Shown here: piece after piece, positions 10,020-17,754 of the stretch
Position numbering within the stretch: position 1 is the first letter of the stretch
How the letters are laid out: the number at the start of each line of letters is the position of its first letter
Assembly (NCBI RefSeq): GCF_014529705.1
Contig: NZ_JAANIH010000027.1
Location: 1 to 64,000, forward strand
Source of the DNA: Bradyrhizobium campsiandrae
GTDB taxonomy: Bacteria > Pseudomonadota > Alphaproteobacteria > Rhizobiales > Xanthobacteraceae
Reading direction: 5' to 3'
Length of the DNA stretch: 64,000 nucleotides
The notes under the pieces: generated by a model
Seen by the model: only the letters and a program-made list of their open reading frames with translations
What the model was told of the DNA's origin: nothing
Database searches by the model: none
Translations under genes and position numbers: made by a program

Positions 10020-10042
10020 TGTTGTCCATATTATGGACAACA
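10020..10042. promoter_or_regulatory. Perfect 23-bp palindrome, likely IclR operator overlapping the iclR-type start codon
   Basis: Arms tgttgtccata (10020-10030) and tatggacaaca (10032-10042) are exact reverse complements around one central base. The ATG of the IclR-family gene (10033) lies inside the right arm, and the divergent operon starts 118 bases to the left. A palindrome here would let the regulator block its own transcript and possibly the operon promoter. Binding is inferred from position and symmetry. Confidence 0.75.
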
Positions 10043-10833
10043 GATCTTCCCCGAAAGCGGCCCGTATTGCGGCGGAACCCCGGCAGGGCGCCCAGGCGAT
10101 CCGGCGCGCATTGTCGGTGCTGCGCATTCTTGCCGCAGGCCGCGAAGACGGCGTGCCCTTGGCCGAGGTGGTGCGGGCGACCGGCCTGACGCGTCCGACC
10201 GTGCACAGGATCGTTCACGTGCTGATCGAGGAAGGCATCGTCGAGCGGCATGACAGGAGCGGCCGCTACGCGATCGGCAACCAGGTGCCGGAACTGGCGC
10301 TGGCGCGTCCCCGGCCCTCCCCGCTGCTGGTCGCAGCGGAGCCCTCGCTGAGGCGCGCCTCGACCGAAATCGGCGATACGCTGTTTTTGACGATGCGGAC
10401 CGGCAACGACACGCTGTGCGTCGATCGCCGCATTGGCGCCTATCCGATCCAGGTGCTGTCGATCGAGGTCGGCGCACGCCGGCCGCTCGGCGTCTCCAGC
10501 GCCGGCGTCGCCATCCTCGCCGCACTGCCGGCGCAGGACGCGCGAAAAATCGTCGCGGCGAATGAGAAAAGGTTCGAGACCTACCGGACCGACGCGGCAA
10601 CGGTGCTCGGCCAGGTCACCGCGGCGCGACGTCGCGGATACGGCATGCGGGAGATCGGCCTCGTGCAGGGCACGAAATCGATCTCGACCTGGATCAAGAC
10701 AACCGACGGGCGGCCCGTCGCGGCGATGACCGTCTCCGCCGTTCGGACGAGGCTGGGCCCGCGCCGCGAGCAGGAGGTCGCCGAGATCCTGTTGCGCGAG
10801 ACCCGCGCGATCGAACAGGCGATCGGTGGCTAG
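10033..10833 (+). CDS. IclR family transcriptional regulator
   Basis: The 266-residue regulator has an N-terminal winged helix-turn-helix (about residues 20-80: QAIRRALSVLRILAAG, LAEVVRATGLTRPTVHRIVHVLIEEGIVER) and a C-terminal effector domain ending near the conserved KSISTWIKTTDGRPVAAMTVSA. It is divergent from the six-gene catabolic operon and is its likely controller. ATG 10033 was chosen because the preceding in-frame codons are part of the intergenic operator region and the protein then has normal family length. Effector unknown. Confidence 0.9.
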   Translation: MDNRSSPKAARIAAEPRQGAQAIRRALSVLRILAAGREDGVPLAEVVRATGLTRPTVHRIVHVLIEEGIVERHDRSGRYAIGNQVPELALARPRPSPLLVAAEPSLRRASTEIGDTLFLTMRTGNDTLCVDRRIGAYPIQVLSIEVGARRPLGVSSAGVAILAALPAQDARKIVAANEKRFETYRTDAATVLGQVTAARRRGYGMREIGLVQGTKSISTWIKTTDGRPVAAMTVSAVRTRLGPRREQEVAEILLRETRAIEQAIGG

Positions 10834-10954
10834 CTCGCCTATCCTCAGGCAGGACGAGGAAGCGCACTGCCCTTGCGGCGCTGTCAATGGCTGACTTGAT
10901 GCTCCGTTTTATGGCACAACGGCCACCCTGACCGACCGACCAACGAGGCCACGC

Positions 10955-12250
10955 ATGCCCGCGCCCAAACCGCCCGCCTTCGAAACCCTGAGCCTGCATG
11001 CGGGCCAGCATCCGGATCCTGTCACCGGTGCCCGCGCGGTGCCGATTTACCAGACCACATCCTACGTGTTCCAGGATTCCGATCACGCCGCGGCGCTGTT
11101 CAACCTCGAACGTGCCGGCCACATCTATACGCGGATCTCCAATCCGACCACCGGCGTGCTCGAGGAACGGCTCGCGGCGCTCGAGGGCGGCGTGGGCGCG
11201 ATCTGCACCGCGAGCGGCATGGCGGCGTTGCATCTGGCCATCGCGACGCTGCTCAATGCCGGCGACCATATCGTGGCCTCGAGCTCGCTCTATGGCGGCA
11301 CCATCAACTTGCTGGCGCACACGCTGCCGCGCTTCGGCATCACCACCACTTTCGTAAAGCCGCGCGATCACGACTCGTTCCGCGCCGCCATCAAGCCGAA
11401 CACGAAACTCGTAATCGGCGAGACCATCGGCAATCCCGGGCTGGAGGTGCTCGACATCCCGAAGGTCGCGGAGATTGCGCATGATGCCAAGATTCCGCTC
11501 CTGATCGACAACACCTTTGCGACGCCCTATCTCAGCCGTCCGATCGAGCTTGGCGCCGACATCGTCATGCATTCGGCGACCAAATGGATCGGCGGCCACG
11601 GCATCGCGATTGGTGGCGCCATCGTCGACGGCGGCCGCTTCGACTGGCGCGGCTCGCGCAAGTTCGGCGTGCTCACCGAGCCCTATGGCGGCTATCACGG
11701 CATCGTCTTCGACGAGCAGTTCGGCACGGCCGCCTTCATCATGCGCGCGCGCACCGAGGGCCTGCGCGATTTCGGCGCCTGCCTGTCGCCGACCAACGCC
11801 TTCCAGCTGCTGCAGGGCGTCGAGACGCTTCCCGTGCGCATGGACCGCCATATGCAGAATACGCATCTCGTTCTGGAGGCGCTGAAATCCAACAAGGCCG
11901 TCGACTGGGTGCTGCATCCCTCGCTGGAGAACCATCCCGACTATCAACTTGCCAAGACGCTGCTGCCGCGCGGCGCCGGCTCGATCGTCTCCTTCGGCAT
12001 CAAGGGCGGCCGGCCTGCGGGACGCAAGTTCATCGAGTCCCTGCGCATGATCAGCCACCTCGCCAATGTCGGCGACGCCAAGACGCTGGTGATCCATCCC
12101 GCCTCGACCACGCATCAGCAGATGGATGCCGAGCAGCTCAAGGCCGCCGGCATCGGCGAGGAGCTGGTACGCCTCTCGGTCGGCATCGAGACCGCCTCCG
12201 ACATCATCGACGATCTGGCGCAGGCGCTGCGCATCTCGCAGAAGGTTTGA
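10955..12250 (+). CDS. metY: O-acetylhomoserine sulfhydrylase / aminocarboxypropyltransferase
   Basis: The 431-residue PLP enzyme of the Cys/Met metabolism family contains FETLSLHAGQHPDPVTGARAVP at the start, YTRISNPTTGVLEERLAALEGG and the Schiff-base motif SATKWIGGHG with Lys near residue 210. The length and the long C-terminal domain with THQQMDAEQLKAAG fit MetY rather than MetB/MetZ. It makes homocysteine from O-acetylhomoserine and sulfide. Four bases separate it from the next hydrolase gene, suggesting one transcript. No SAM riboswitch-like element was recognised upstream. Confidence 0.92.
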   Translation: MPAPKPPAFETLSLHAGQHPDPVTGARAVPIYQTTSYVFQDSDHAAALFNLERAGHIYTRISNPTTGVLEERLAALEGGVGAICTASGMAALHLAIATLLNAGDHIVASSSLYGGTINLLAHTLPRFGITTTFVKPRDHDSFRAAIKPNTKLVIGETIGNPGLEVLDIPKVAEIAHDAKIPLLIDNTFATPYLSRPIELGADIVMHSATKWIGGHGIAIGGAIVDGGRFDWRGSRKFGVLTEPYGGYHGIVFDEQFGTAAFIMRARTEGLRDFGACLSPTNAFQLLQGVETLPVRMDRHMQNTHLVLEALKSNKAVDWVLHPSLENHPDYQLAKTLLPRGAGSIVSFGIKGGRPAGRKFIESLRMISHLANVGDAKTLVIHPASTTHQQMDAEQLKAAGIGEELVRLSVGIETASDIIDDLAQALRISQKV

Positions 12251-12254
12251 CACG

Positions 12255-13037
12255 ATGCAGCTCTCCGTCAACGGCACTGATGTGTTCGTCGCAACCGGCG
12301 GCCGCGAGTTCGACAAATCACTGCCCACGGTCGTCTTCCTCCACGGCGCCGGCTTCGATCATTCGACCTGGGCGCTGCACACCCGCTGGTTCGCCCATCA
12401 CGGCTTTGGCGTGCTCGCGCCCGACCTGCCCGGCCACGGCCGCTCGGCCGGGCTATCGCTGGCGAGCATCGCCGAGATGGCCGACTGGACCGCGGCACTC
12501 CTCGACGCAGCAGGCAGCCCAAAGGCGCATCTGATCGGCCATTCCATGGGATCGCTGATCTCGCTGGAGACCGCGGCACGCCACCCCGACAAGGTCTCGG
12601 CGCTGAGCCTGATCGGCACCGCGGCGACCATGACGGTCGGGCCGGATCTGCTCAAATCAGCCGAAGCCAACTCGCAAGATGCCAATGACATGGTGTCGAT
12701 CTGGGGCCTCGGCTTCAAGGCCGAACTCGGCGGCAGCCTCGCGCCGGGGCTGTGGATGCATGGCGGCGCGCAGGCGGTGCTCAAACATTGCGAGCCGGGC
12801 GTGCTGTTCAGGGATTTGTCGGCCTGCAATGCCTACGCGAATGCGCTTGCCGCTGCCGCGGGCGTGAAGGTGCCGACCACGCTCATCCTGGGCGAACGGG
12901 ACATGATGACGCCGGCAAAAGCGGGAAAGGCGCTGGCGGCGGCGATCCCGCATGCGAAGACCGTGGTGGTGCCCGGCGCCGGCCACATGATCATGGCCGA
13001 GCGGCCCGACGAGTTGCTCGCTGCATTGAAGGGCTGA
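12255..13037 (+). CDS. Alpha/beta hydrolase
   Basis: The 260-residue alpha/beta-hydrolase has the oxyanion region VVFLHGAGFDHSTW, the nucleophile elbow GHSMGS, an acid in GERDMMTPAKAG and the catalytic His in GAGHMIMAERPDE. It starts 4 bases after metY. Coupling to metY could mean a homoserine O-acyl or thioester-related job, but nothing in the sequence shows this. The gene is a generic hydrolase of unknown substrate with a complete Ser-Asp-His triad. Confidence 0.85.
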   Translation: MQLSVNGTDVFVATGGREFDKSLPTVVFLHGAGFDHSTWALHTRWFAHHGFGVLAPDLPGHGRSAGLSLASIAEMADWTAALLDAAGSPKAHLIGHSMGSLISLETAARHPDKVSALSLIGTAATMTVGPDLLKSAEANSQDANDMVSIWGLGFKAELGGSLAPGLWMHGGAQAVLKHCEPGVLFRDLSACNAYANALAAAAGVKVPTTLILGERDMMTPAKAGKALAAAIPHAKTVVVPGAGHMIMAERPDELLAALKG

Positions 13038-13105
13038 CAGGATCAATTGTCGCGTCAGCGCGTTGCGGTCAAACATCCCTGCGACTCAAAAAGGGAACTC
13101 GACCC

Positions 13106-13609
13106 ATGCCAAGACAAGAGATCATTCGCAAAGCCAGGCAAGACAAGCGGGCGGGCAAATCGGCCAGCACGCAAGCCGGCGAATTCGTCAAGGACGAGAT
13201 CGACAAGATTCGGAAAGGCAAGCACGGCGCGCGCTCCACCAAGCAGGCCATTGCCATTGGCCTGTCCGAGGCGCGTCGCGCCGGCGTCGATCTTCCCCCG
13301 CCGCGCAAGGGGCGCACCAAGAAGTCCACACGCAAGAGCGCCAAATATGCCTATGAGGTCGGCCAGGGCAAGCGGACGCCGAAACGCCGGCCACGAGTGT
13401 CGCGCGCGGTCGAGAATGTCCTGAAGAAGGAGCCGCGCTCGACCGCGTCGCGGAGCGCGCTGTCGAAGCAGGCCAAGGCCGCCGCGGGCCGGCGAAGCGC
13501 CGCATCGCGCTCGGCGGCTGCGCGCAAAGCGAGCCAGACCAAGGGTGCCAAGGTCCGCTCCGCCGCCGCCCAAAAAGCGGCGCGCACCAGGGCGCGCCGC
13601 CAGAGTTAA
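13106..13609 (+). CDS. Lys/Arg/Ala-rich histone-like protein (DUF6496 type)
   Basis: The 167-residue, strongly basic product begins MPRQEIIRKARQDKRAGKSAS and has a short conserved part (EFVKDEIDKIRKGKHGARSTKQAIAIGLSEARRAG, about residues 28-62) like DUF6496. The rest is low-complexity KRTPKRRP, SKQAKAAAG and AARKASQTKGAK segments resembling eukaryotic H1 tails. DNA binding is likely by charge. An AAGGGA site precedes ATG 13106. It is separated from the hydrolase gene by 68 bases and converges with the dioxygenase pseudogene. The role is unknown: nucleoid or stress protein (inference). Confidence 0.8.
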   Translation: MPRQEIIRKARQDKRAGKSASTQAGEFVKDEIDKIRKGKHGARSTKQAIAIGLSEARRAGVDLPPPRKGRTKKSTRKSAKYAYEVGQGKRTPKRRPRVSRAVENVLKKEPRSTASRSALSKQAKAAAGRRSAASRSAAARKASQTKGAKVRSAAAQKAARTRARRQS

Positions 13610-13632
13610 GTCGGGCGCCGCGCCGGGCGAGA

Positions 13633-14570
13633 CTACTCGGCGGCCTCGCTGAGATCGAGCCGGGCTCGCGGTGCCTCGCCGGTCACCACCGAGACACGCT
13701 CGCCCCAGCGCTCCTCGGGATAGTAATCCCAGATCGCATGGTGCTGGCTCGCCCAATTGTCCCACACCAGCAGCGAATTCGGCAGCCAGCTGACGCGCGT
13801 CTGCAACGCAAGCTGGCTTTCGACATGCCGGAACAAGAGCTGCAGAATGGCGTCGCTTTCCCGCCGCGTCAGTTGCACAATGTGCGAGGTGAACGACGCA
13901 TTCACATAGAGGAACTTTCGTCCCGTGCGCGGATGGATTGCCACCACCGGATGCTCGGTCTGCGGATAGGTCTTGCCGGGATCGGGCTTCGCACCATAGC
14001 CGGCGGTCCAGGCCAGCGCCCCGTCATGGATCGCGGTCAGGCCGTCGAGCAATTGCTTGACCGGATCCGACAGGAATTCGTAGGCGAGATACATGTTGGC
14101 GAAGGCGGTATCGCCGCCGAGCGGCGGGGTCTTCGTCACCCGCAGCAACGAATAGGCGATCGGACTGGGATCGCAGGACACGTCGGGATGCCAGCCATCG
14201 CCGGCAGTGAAGCGCGAGTCCCGGCCGGTCTTCCATGACAGGAATTCCGGATCGAACGGACCATCGCCCTTAAGCGCGTGGCGGCGAGCTCATGCCGGTG
14301 CAAAGACTTGCCGAAGCGGCGCGCAAAGCGCTTATGGTCCTCCGGCGACAGTTTCTGGTCGCGGAAGATCACGGCAAGATTCTCGTCCAGCGCCCGCCTG
14401 ATCTCGGCGAATTGCGTCTCGCTCACCTCCTTGGAGAGATCGATACCAGAGATCTCCGCGCCGACGGTCGGCGAGAGCTGCCTCACCTTGATCGTCTGGA
14501 ACGGTTCGCGCTGGTGCGTATTCCACCGTTCGATCGCGAGCTTGTCGTTGAAGTCTCTGTAGAAACTCAT
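13633..14570 (-). pseudogene. TauD/TfdA-type dioxygenase, frameshifted
   Basis: Two frames together make one alpha-ketoglutarate/Fe(II) dioxygenase of about 312 residues. The N-terminal part from ATG 14570 (MSFYRDFNDKL, GAEISGIDLSKEV, RFARRFGKSLHRHELAAT) stops matching near 14273-14280. The homologous reading resumes one frame over as KGDGPFDPEFLSWKTG, then GWHPDVSCDP (HxD iron ligands), TKTPPLGGDTAFANMY and the distal NWASQHHAIWDYYP (His) to the stop at 13633. A single lost G in the ACG-GCG region would explain it. All iron ligands survive, so the loss is recent or a sequence error. It lies after the sulfonate-binding protein gene. Confidence 0.75.
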
Positions 14571-14597
14571 ACTGCCACTCCTCAAAAGGATGCCCGC

Positions 14598-15551
14598 TCA
14601 GGAGCCCGGATTCCATTTCCAGACGATATCGGAGACGTTGACCGGCTTCGGGATCGGGCCAAGCCTGGCGAAACGATCGGCCACCGCTTGCTGGCTCCTG
14701 ATCACCTCGTCGTCGATCGGCACCACGCTGAAGTTGGAACGATCGACAAAGCGTCTGACAGCCTCGATGTCGACGCCCGTGGCCTCCGCCTGCGCCTTGG
14801 CGACCTCCTCGTGATGACCGTTGGCCCAAACGCCTTCGGAGGCGAAGGCGGCATTGAGCTTCGCGACCAATGATGGGTACTTGTCCACGAAGTCGGAACC
14901 CGCGATGTAGAAGGCATTCGGCTTGTGCACGTCCTTGTCGAAAGCGATGACGCGCGCGTTTTCCTTCAGCTCAGCCAGCGCGAGATAGGGATCCCAGATC
15001 GACCAGGCATCGACCGAGCCCTTGATGAAGGCGGCCGTCGCATCCGCCGGAGCAAGCGGTGCCGGCGTGATGTCGGACCAGGACAGGCCGGCCTTCTCGA
15101 GCGCGGCCACCAGGAGATTATGTGCGCTCGATCCCTTGCCGAAGGCAACGCGCTTGCCCTTGAGATCAGCCAGCGTCTTGATGGCCGAGTCTCTCGGCAC
15201 GATGATCGCCTGAGTGTTGCCTTCCGATTTCACCGCTGCGACGTAGCGGATCCTGGCGCCGCCGGCCTGCGCGAAGATCGGCGGGGAGTCGCCGACATAG
15301 CCGAAATCGACGCTGCCGACATTGATCGCCTCCAGCAGCGGCGGACCGAACTGGAAGTCGATCCACTTGACCTCGATGCCGAGCGGCTTGAAGGCATTCT
15401 CGATGGTGTGGCGCTGGCGCACTGCGGGGAAGAAGCCGCCCTTCTGCGTGCCGATGCGGATCTCGGCCGGCTTGTCCTCGGCCCGCACCGGCGAACCCGC
15501 CGCACTTGCCAGCAATAGAGCGCCGGCGATGATGTGTCGTCGCGTGATCAT
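14598..15551 (-). CDS. Aliphatic sulfonate ABC transporter substrate-binding protein
   Basis: The 317-residue SsuA/TauA-type protein has a signal peptide (MITRRHIIAGALLLASAAG...ARAE), then EIRIGTQKGGFFPAVRQRHTIENAF, WIDFQFGPPLLEAINVGSVDFGYVGDSPP, LKGKRVAFGKGSSAHNLL and WSIWDPYLALAE. These match sulfonate receptors. ATG 15551 was chosen at the signal peptide. It sits 28 bases upstream of the dioxygenase pseudogene and 28 bases after a 64-residue ORF. The ABC permease and ATPase are not in this window, so uptake relies on components elsewhere. Confidence 0.88.
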   Translation of the reverse strand: MITRRHIIAGALLLASAAGSPVRAEDKPAEIRIGTQKGGFFPAVRQRHTIENAFKPLGIEVKWIDFQFGPPLLEAINVGSVDFGYVGDSPPIFAQAGGARIRYVAAVKSEGNTQAIIVPRDSAIKTLADLKGKRVAFGKGSSAHNLLVAALEKAGLSWSDITPAPLAPADATAAFIKGSVDAWSIWDPYLALAELKENARVIAFDKDVHKPNAFYIAGSDFVDKYPSLVAKLNAAFASEGVWANGHHEEVAKAQAEATGVDIEAVRRFVDRSNFSVVPIDDEVIRSQQAVADRFARLGPIPKPVNVSDIVWKWNPGS

Positions 15552-15579
15552 TTGCAAAGTCCTTTCGGTCTGCTGGTGC

Positions 15580-15774
15580 TCAGATGGAGACAAGGTGCCG
15601 GCGCTCCGCGAACACCGCGCTTGCGGCGCGTTCGGCGTCCCGGGCCGAGCGGAACTGGCGGCCCTCGAGGCTGTCAAACAGCCGTTCTGAGGAGAAGAAG
15701 CGGAAGCCGCGCTCGTCGCTGGCGATGATGCCGGCGGTGCGGTCGTGAACTTCGATGATATAGGCTTTGGGCAT
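15580..15774 (-). CDS. Small conserved-looking protein of the sulfonate unit
   Basis: This 64-residue ORF (begins MPKAYIIEVHDRTAGIIASD) has a beta-strand, an Arg/Phe-rich middle (GFRFFSSERLF) and a helical end (ARDAERAASAVFAER). It lies between a possible polycysteine leader and the sulfonate-binding protein, in the same direction. I recall similar short ORFs ahead of sulfur transport genes in rhizobia, but have no search result. It has no membrane segment or signal peptide. Function unknown. Confidence 0.65.
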   Translation of the reverse strand: MPKAYIIEVHDRTAGIIASDERGFRFFSSERLFDSLEGRQFRSARDAERAASAVFAERRHLVSI

Positions 15775-15840
15775 GGCTGCTCGTTCGCCGACGGGTCGGC
15801 TTTCCTGTCAAGAGATTGCGATCGGGATTTGGCTCGGCGA

Positions 15841-15903
15841 TCAGCGGCAACAACAGGTGCCGGTCGCGGCCGAGACGCAGCGACGCATCATGCGCTTGCG
15901 CAT
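15841..15903 (-). CDS. Candidate polycysteine leader peptide upstream of sulfonate genes
   Basis: From ATG 15903 the minus strand encodes 20 residues that are rich in Arg/Met at the start, have Cys at position 9 and end in Cys-Cys-Cys-Arg before TGA. A run of three cysteine codons just before the stop, ahead of sulfur-acquisition genes, resembles cysteine-responsive attenuator peptides known from mycobacteria. A weak purine-rich stretch (gaagag) precedes the ATG. The gene call and the regulatory role are inferences. Confidence 0.5.
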   Translation of the reverse strand: MRKRMMRRCVSAATGTCCCR

Positions 15904-15976
15904 GTCGCTCTTCACTCGCTGGTCATTCGATGTCATGCAGCGGCTTTCGGCCCGAAGAAGCAGTTTCGATGTTTCG

Positions 15977-16005
15977 AATATCGAGGGATTGACCCGATCG
16001 GTCAA
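15977..16005 (-). promoter_or_regulatory. Candidate sigma70 promoter for the sulfonate unit
   Basis: Reading the minus strand, TTGACC (plus 16000-16005) and GATATT (plus 15977-15982) are separated by exactly 17 bases. Transcription would start about 65 bases before the leader-peptide ATG. The -35 box overlaps one arm of the attgacc/ggtcaat inverted repeat, so a repressor or activator could act there. Based on sequence only. Confidence 0.4.
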
Positions 16006-16006
16006 T
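15988..16006. promoter_or_regulatory. Inverted repeat ATTGACC-N5-GGTCAAT
   Basis: Seven-base arms at 15988-15994 and 16000-16006 are exact reverse complements around a 5-base centre. The element overlaps the proposed minus-strand -35 box and lies in the divergent intergenic region, the usual place for an operator. The cognate regulator is not in the neighbourhood. Confidence 0.45.
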
Positions 16007-16161
16007 GAAATGGCTATCCATATTTGCCGCGGTCGCGTGCGCGCACTTCTCTGCGCGCAAGCCGCCACAGCCGAAATCATCTCGCAATGATGTCAACACG
16101 CAAGGGTTCCATAGCGTGGTACCGTTGCCCTGAGAGGCGCAGAAAAATGCGGGAGGACAAC

Positions 16162-16893
16162 ATGACGGATACCATCAAGGGGCGCGCGGCGCTCGTCACC
16201 GGCGGCTCGCGCGGGATCGGCGCAGCCGTCTGCCGTGCACTCGCCGCATCAGGGGCAGCGGTCGCGATCAACTGCCGCGAGCAGATCGGACAGGCCGAGA
16301 GGTTGGCAGGCGAGATCGGCAGGAACGGCGGCCACGCCATCGTGGTCGCTGCCGATGTCTCGCAGCGTGAGGCGGTGGCCGGCATGGTCGAGTACGTCAC
16401 GACGACGCTCGGGCCGGTCGACATCCTCGTCAACAATGCCGGAATCGCGATCACACGCGGCATCGACGATCTTACCGAGGACGATTTCGACCGCACCATT
16501 CTGGTCAACCTGAAATCGGCCTTCCTGTGCAAGCAAGCGGTGCTGCCGTCGATGCGCGCGCGGAAGTGGGGCCGCATCGTCAACATCTCCTCGGGTGCTG
16601 CGCGCGGCGCCGGCTCGATCGGCCCGCACTACAACGCCTCAAAGGCCGGCATGGAGGGTCTGACGCGCGGCTATGCGGCGCGGCTGGTGAAGGAAGGTAT
16701 CACCGTCAATGCCGTCGCGCCGTCGCTGATCGAGACCGACATGATGAGCGGCCAGCCGCAGCTCATCAGCCGGATCCCGCTCGGCCGTTTCGGCACCGCG
16801 GACGAAGTGGCGAAAGCCGTGATGCTGCTGGTCGACAACGCCTATATGACCGGGCAGACGATCGCGCTGAGCGGCGGGATGGCGTTCAACTGA
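16162..16893 (+). CDS. SDR family oxidoreductase (FabG-like)
   Basis: The 243-residue classical short-chain dehydrogenase has the cofactor loop TGGSRGIGAAV, NNAG at the end of strand 4, the catalytic Ser in NISSG and YNASK. The C terminus TGQTIALSGGMAFN is FabG-like. A GGGAGGACAAC site fixes ATG 16162; the longer upstream frame overlaps the regulatory region. Motif spacing suggests 3-oxoacyl-ACP reductase-type chemistry, but stand-alone FabG homologues act on many alcohols. No neighbouring pathway gene identifies the substrate. Confidence 0.88.
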   Translation: MTDTIKGRAALVTGGSRGIGAAVCRALAASGAAVAINCREQIGQAERLAGEIGRNGGHAIVVAADVSQREAVAGMVEYVTTTLGPVDILVNNAGIAITRGIDDLTEDDFDRTILVNLKSAFLCKQAVLPSMRARKWGRIVNISSGAARGAGSIGPHYNASKAGMEGLTRGYAARLVKEGITVNAVAPSLIETDMMSGQPQLISRIPLGRFGTADEVAKAVMLLVDNAYMTGQTIALSGGMAFN

Positions 16894-16910
16894 ACGGGGG
16901 CGGCGGACTG

Positions 16911-17044
16911 CCTTCTCCCCTTGCGGGTGGCGCGAAGCGCCGGATGAGGGGTATCTATCCGCGCGCAACACTCTTGGTGAGGACGGATACCCGTCTCGCC
17001 GCTGACGCGGCGATCCACCCTCTCCCGCAAGGGGAGAGGGGAAG
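16911..17044. repeat. Intergenic inverted repeat with the CTTCTCCCCTTGCGGG arm
   Basis: Arms ccttctccccttgcggg (16911-16927) and cccgcaaggggagagggg (17024-17041) flank about 96 bases, which contain further self-complementary pieces (ggatac/gtatc type). This fills the space between the SDR stop and the convergent flavoprotein stop. It is a common Bradyrhizobium-type repeat by general knowledge and could act as a bidirectional terminator. Confidence 0.75.
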
Positions 17045-17052
17045 AAGAGCCA

Positions 17053-17664
17053 TCACCACATCGTCGCTGCGGCGCGCGCCGGCCACAGGCGGTCGTATTC
17101 GGCGCCGCCGACCGTGTTCTGGCTCATCTCGGCAAGGATCTGGCCTGGGGTCGGCAATTTTTTGGGATCGACCCGCCTGTCGGGATTCCAGAGGTCGGCG
17201 CGAACGATGGCGCGGGCGCACTGGAAGTAGATTTCGTCCACATTCATCACCATGACGCTGCGCGGCGGCTTGCCCTCGACCTTGAACGAAGTCAGCAGCT
17301 CGGGATCAACGGAGAGATGCGCGCGGCCATTGGCGCGGACCGCGTTGCCGGAGCCGGGAATCAGGAACATCAGCGACACGCGGGGGTCGCGTACGATGTT
17401 GCGCAGGGAATCGATCCGGTTGTTGCCGCGGCGATCCGGCAGCATCAGCGTCTTCGGGTCATGAATGCGCACGAAGCCGGGCAAATCGCCGCGCGGCGAG
17501 CAATCGATGCCTTCGGGACCGACGGTCGCAAGCGCCGCAAACGGCGCCGTCTCGATGAAGACACGGTAGAGCGGCGTGATGTGATCGGCGACTTTCACGG
17601 TCGAGGCGTCGTTGGTGGCGCCGTAGATGGCCTCGAGCTCCTCGACCGTCCTGATCACCGTCAT
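17053..17664 (-). CDS. Pyridoxamine 5'-phosphate oxidase family flavoprotein
   Basis: The 203-residue split-barrel protein has ETAPFAALATVGPEGIDCSPRGD, LMLPDRRGNNRIDSLRNIVRDPRVSLMFLIPG and a family C terminus with YFQCARAIVRADLW. It is of the MSMEG_1061/FMN-dependent type. Such proteins bind FMN or F420-like cofactors and are often annotated as putative general stress oxidases. It stands alone between two repeats, convergent with the SDR gene. No substrate can be assigned. Confidence 0.85.
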   Translation of the reverse strand: MTVIRTVEELEAIYGATNDASTVKVADHITPLYRVFIETAPFAALATVGPEGIDCSPRGDLPGFVRIHDPKTLMLPDRRGNNRIDSLRNIVRDPRVSLMFLIPGSGNAVRANGRAHLSVDPELLTSFKVEGKPPRSVMVMNVDEIYFQCARAIVRADLWNPDRRVDPKKLPTPGQILAEMSQNTVGGAEYDRLWPARAAATMW

Positions 17665-17703
17665 TGCACGCTCTCCTGTTCCGCCAGCCGTTAGTTTTTG
17701 TTC

Positions 17704-17754
17704 GACGCGTTTTCTTCACGCGAACCGGAGTCCCACTTCGCCTGAAAACGCTCT
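17704..17754. repeat. Rhizobial intergenic repeat reaching the phnN stop codon
   Basis: The segment from gacgcgttttcttcacgcg to ctgaaaacgctct matches the well-known rhizobial repeat that reads AGAGCGTTTTC...GAAAACGCGTC on the other strand. Its right end supplies two bases of the phnN stop codon at 17753-17755, so the element abuts or has invaded the gene end. Recognition is from memory of the family core. Confidence 0.7.

Larger units (their letters stand above)
15775..16161. other. 387-base intergenic control region between sulfonate genes and an SDR gene
   Basis: No full-length gene is credible here. The minus strand holds a possible 20-residue leader peptide and a sigma70-like promoter, and a symmetric element (arms attgacc and ggtcaat) lies at 15988-16006. 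A small stem (gccgac/gtcggc) lies between the leader stop and the 64-residue ORF. On the plus strand the SDR gene has its own GGGAGGA ribosome site. Confidence 0.6.

Noticed and set aside
10834..10954. SAM riboswitch upstream of metY
   Set aside because: No SAM-II-like conserved core or pseudoknot was recognised in the 121-base gap, and no terminator hairpin precedes the gene.
13055..13765. 236-codon minus-strand ORF over the histone-like gene
   Set aside because: Antisense of a low-complexity Lys/Arg/Ala gene yields Leu/Gly/Arg repeats; the plus-strand frame has a ribosome site and a conserved head.
15767..16090. 107-codon plus-strand ORF in the sulfonate control region
   Set aside because: It overlaps the promoter, leader peptide and inverted repeat, has no ribosome site and no family resemblance.
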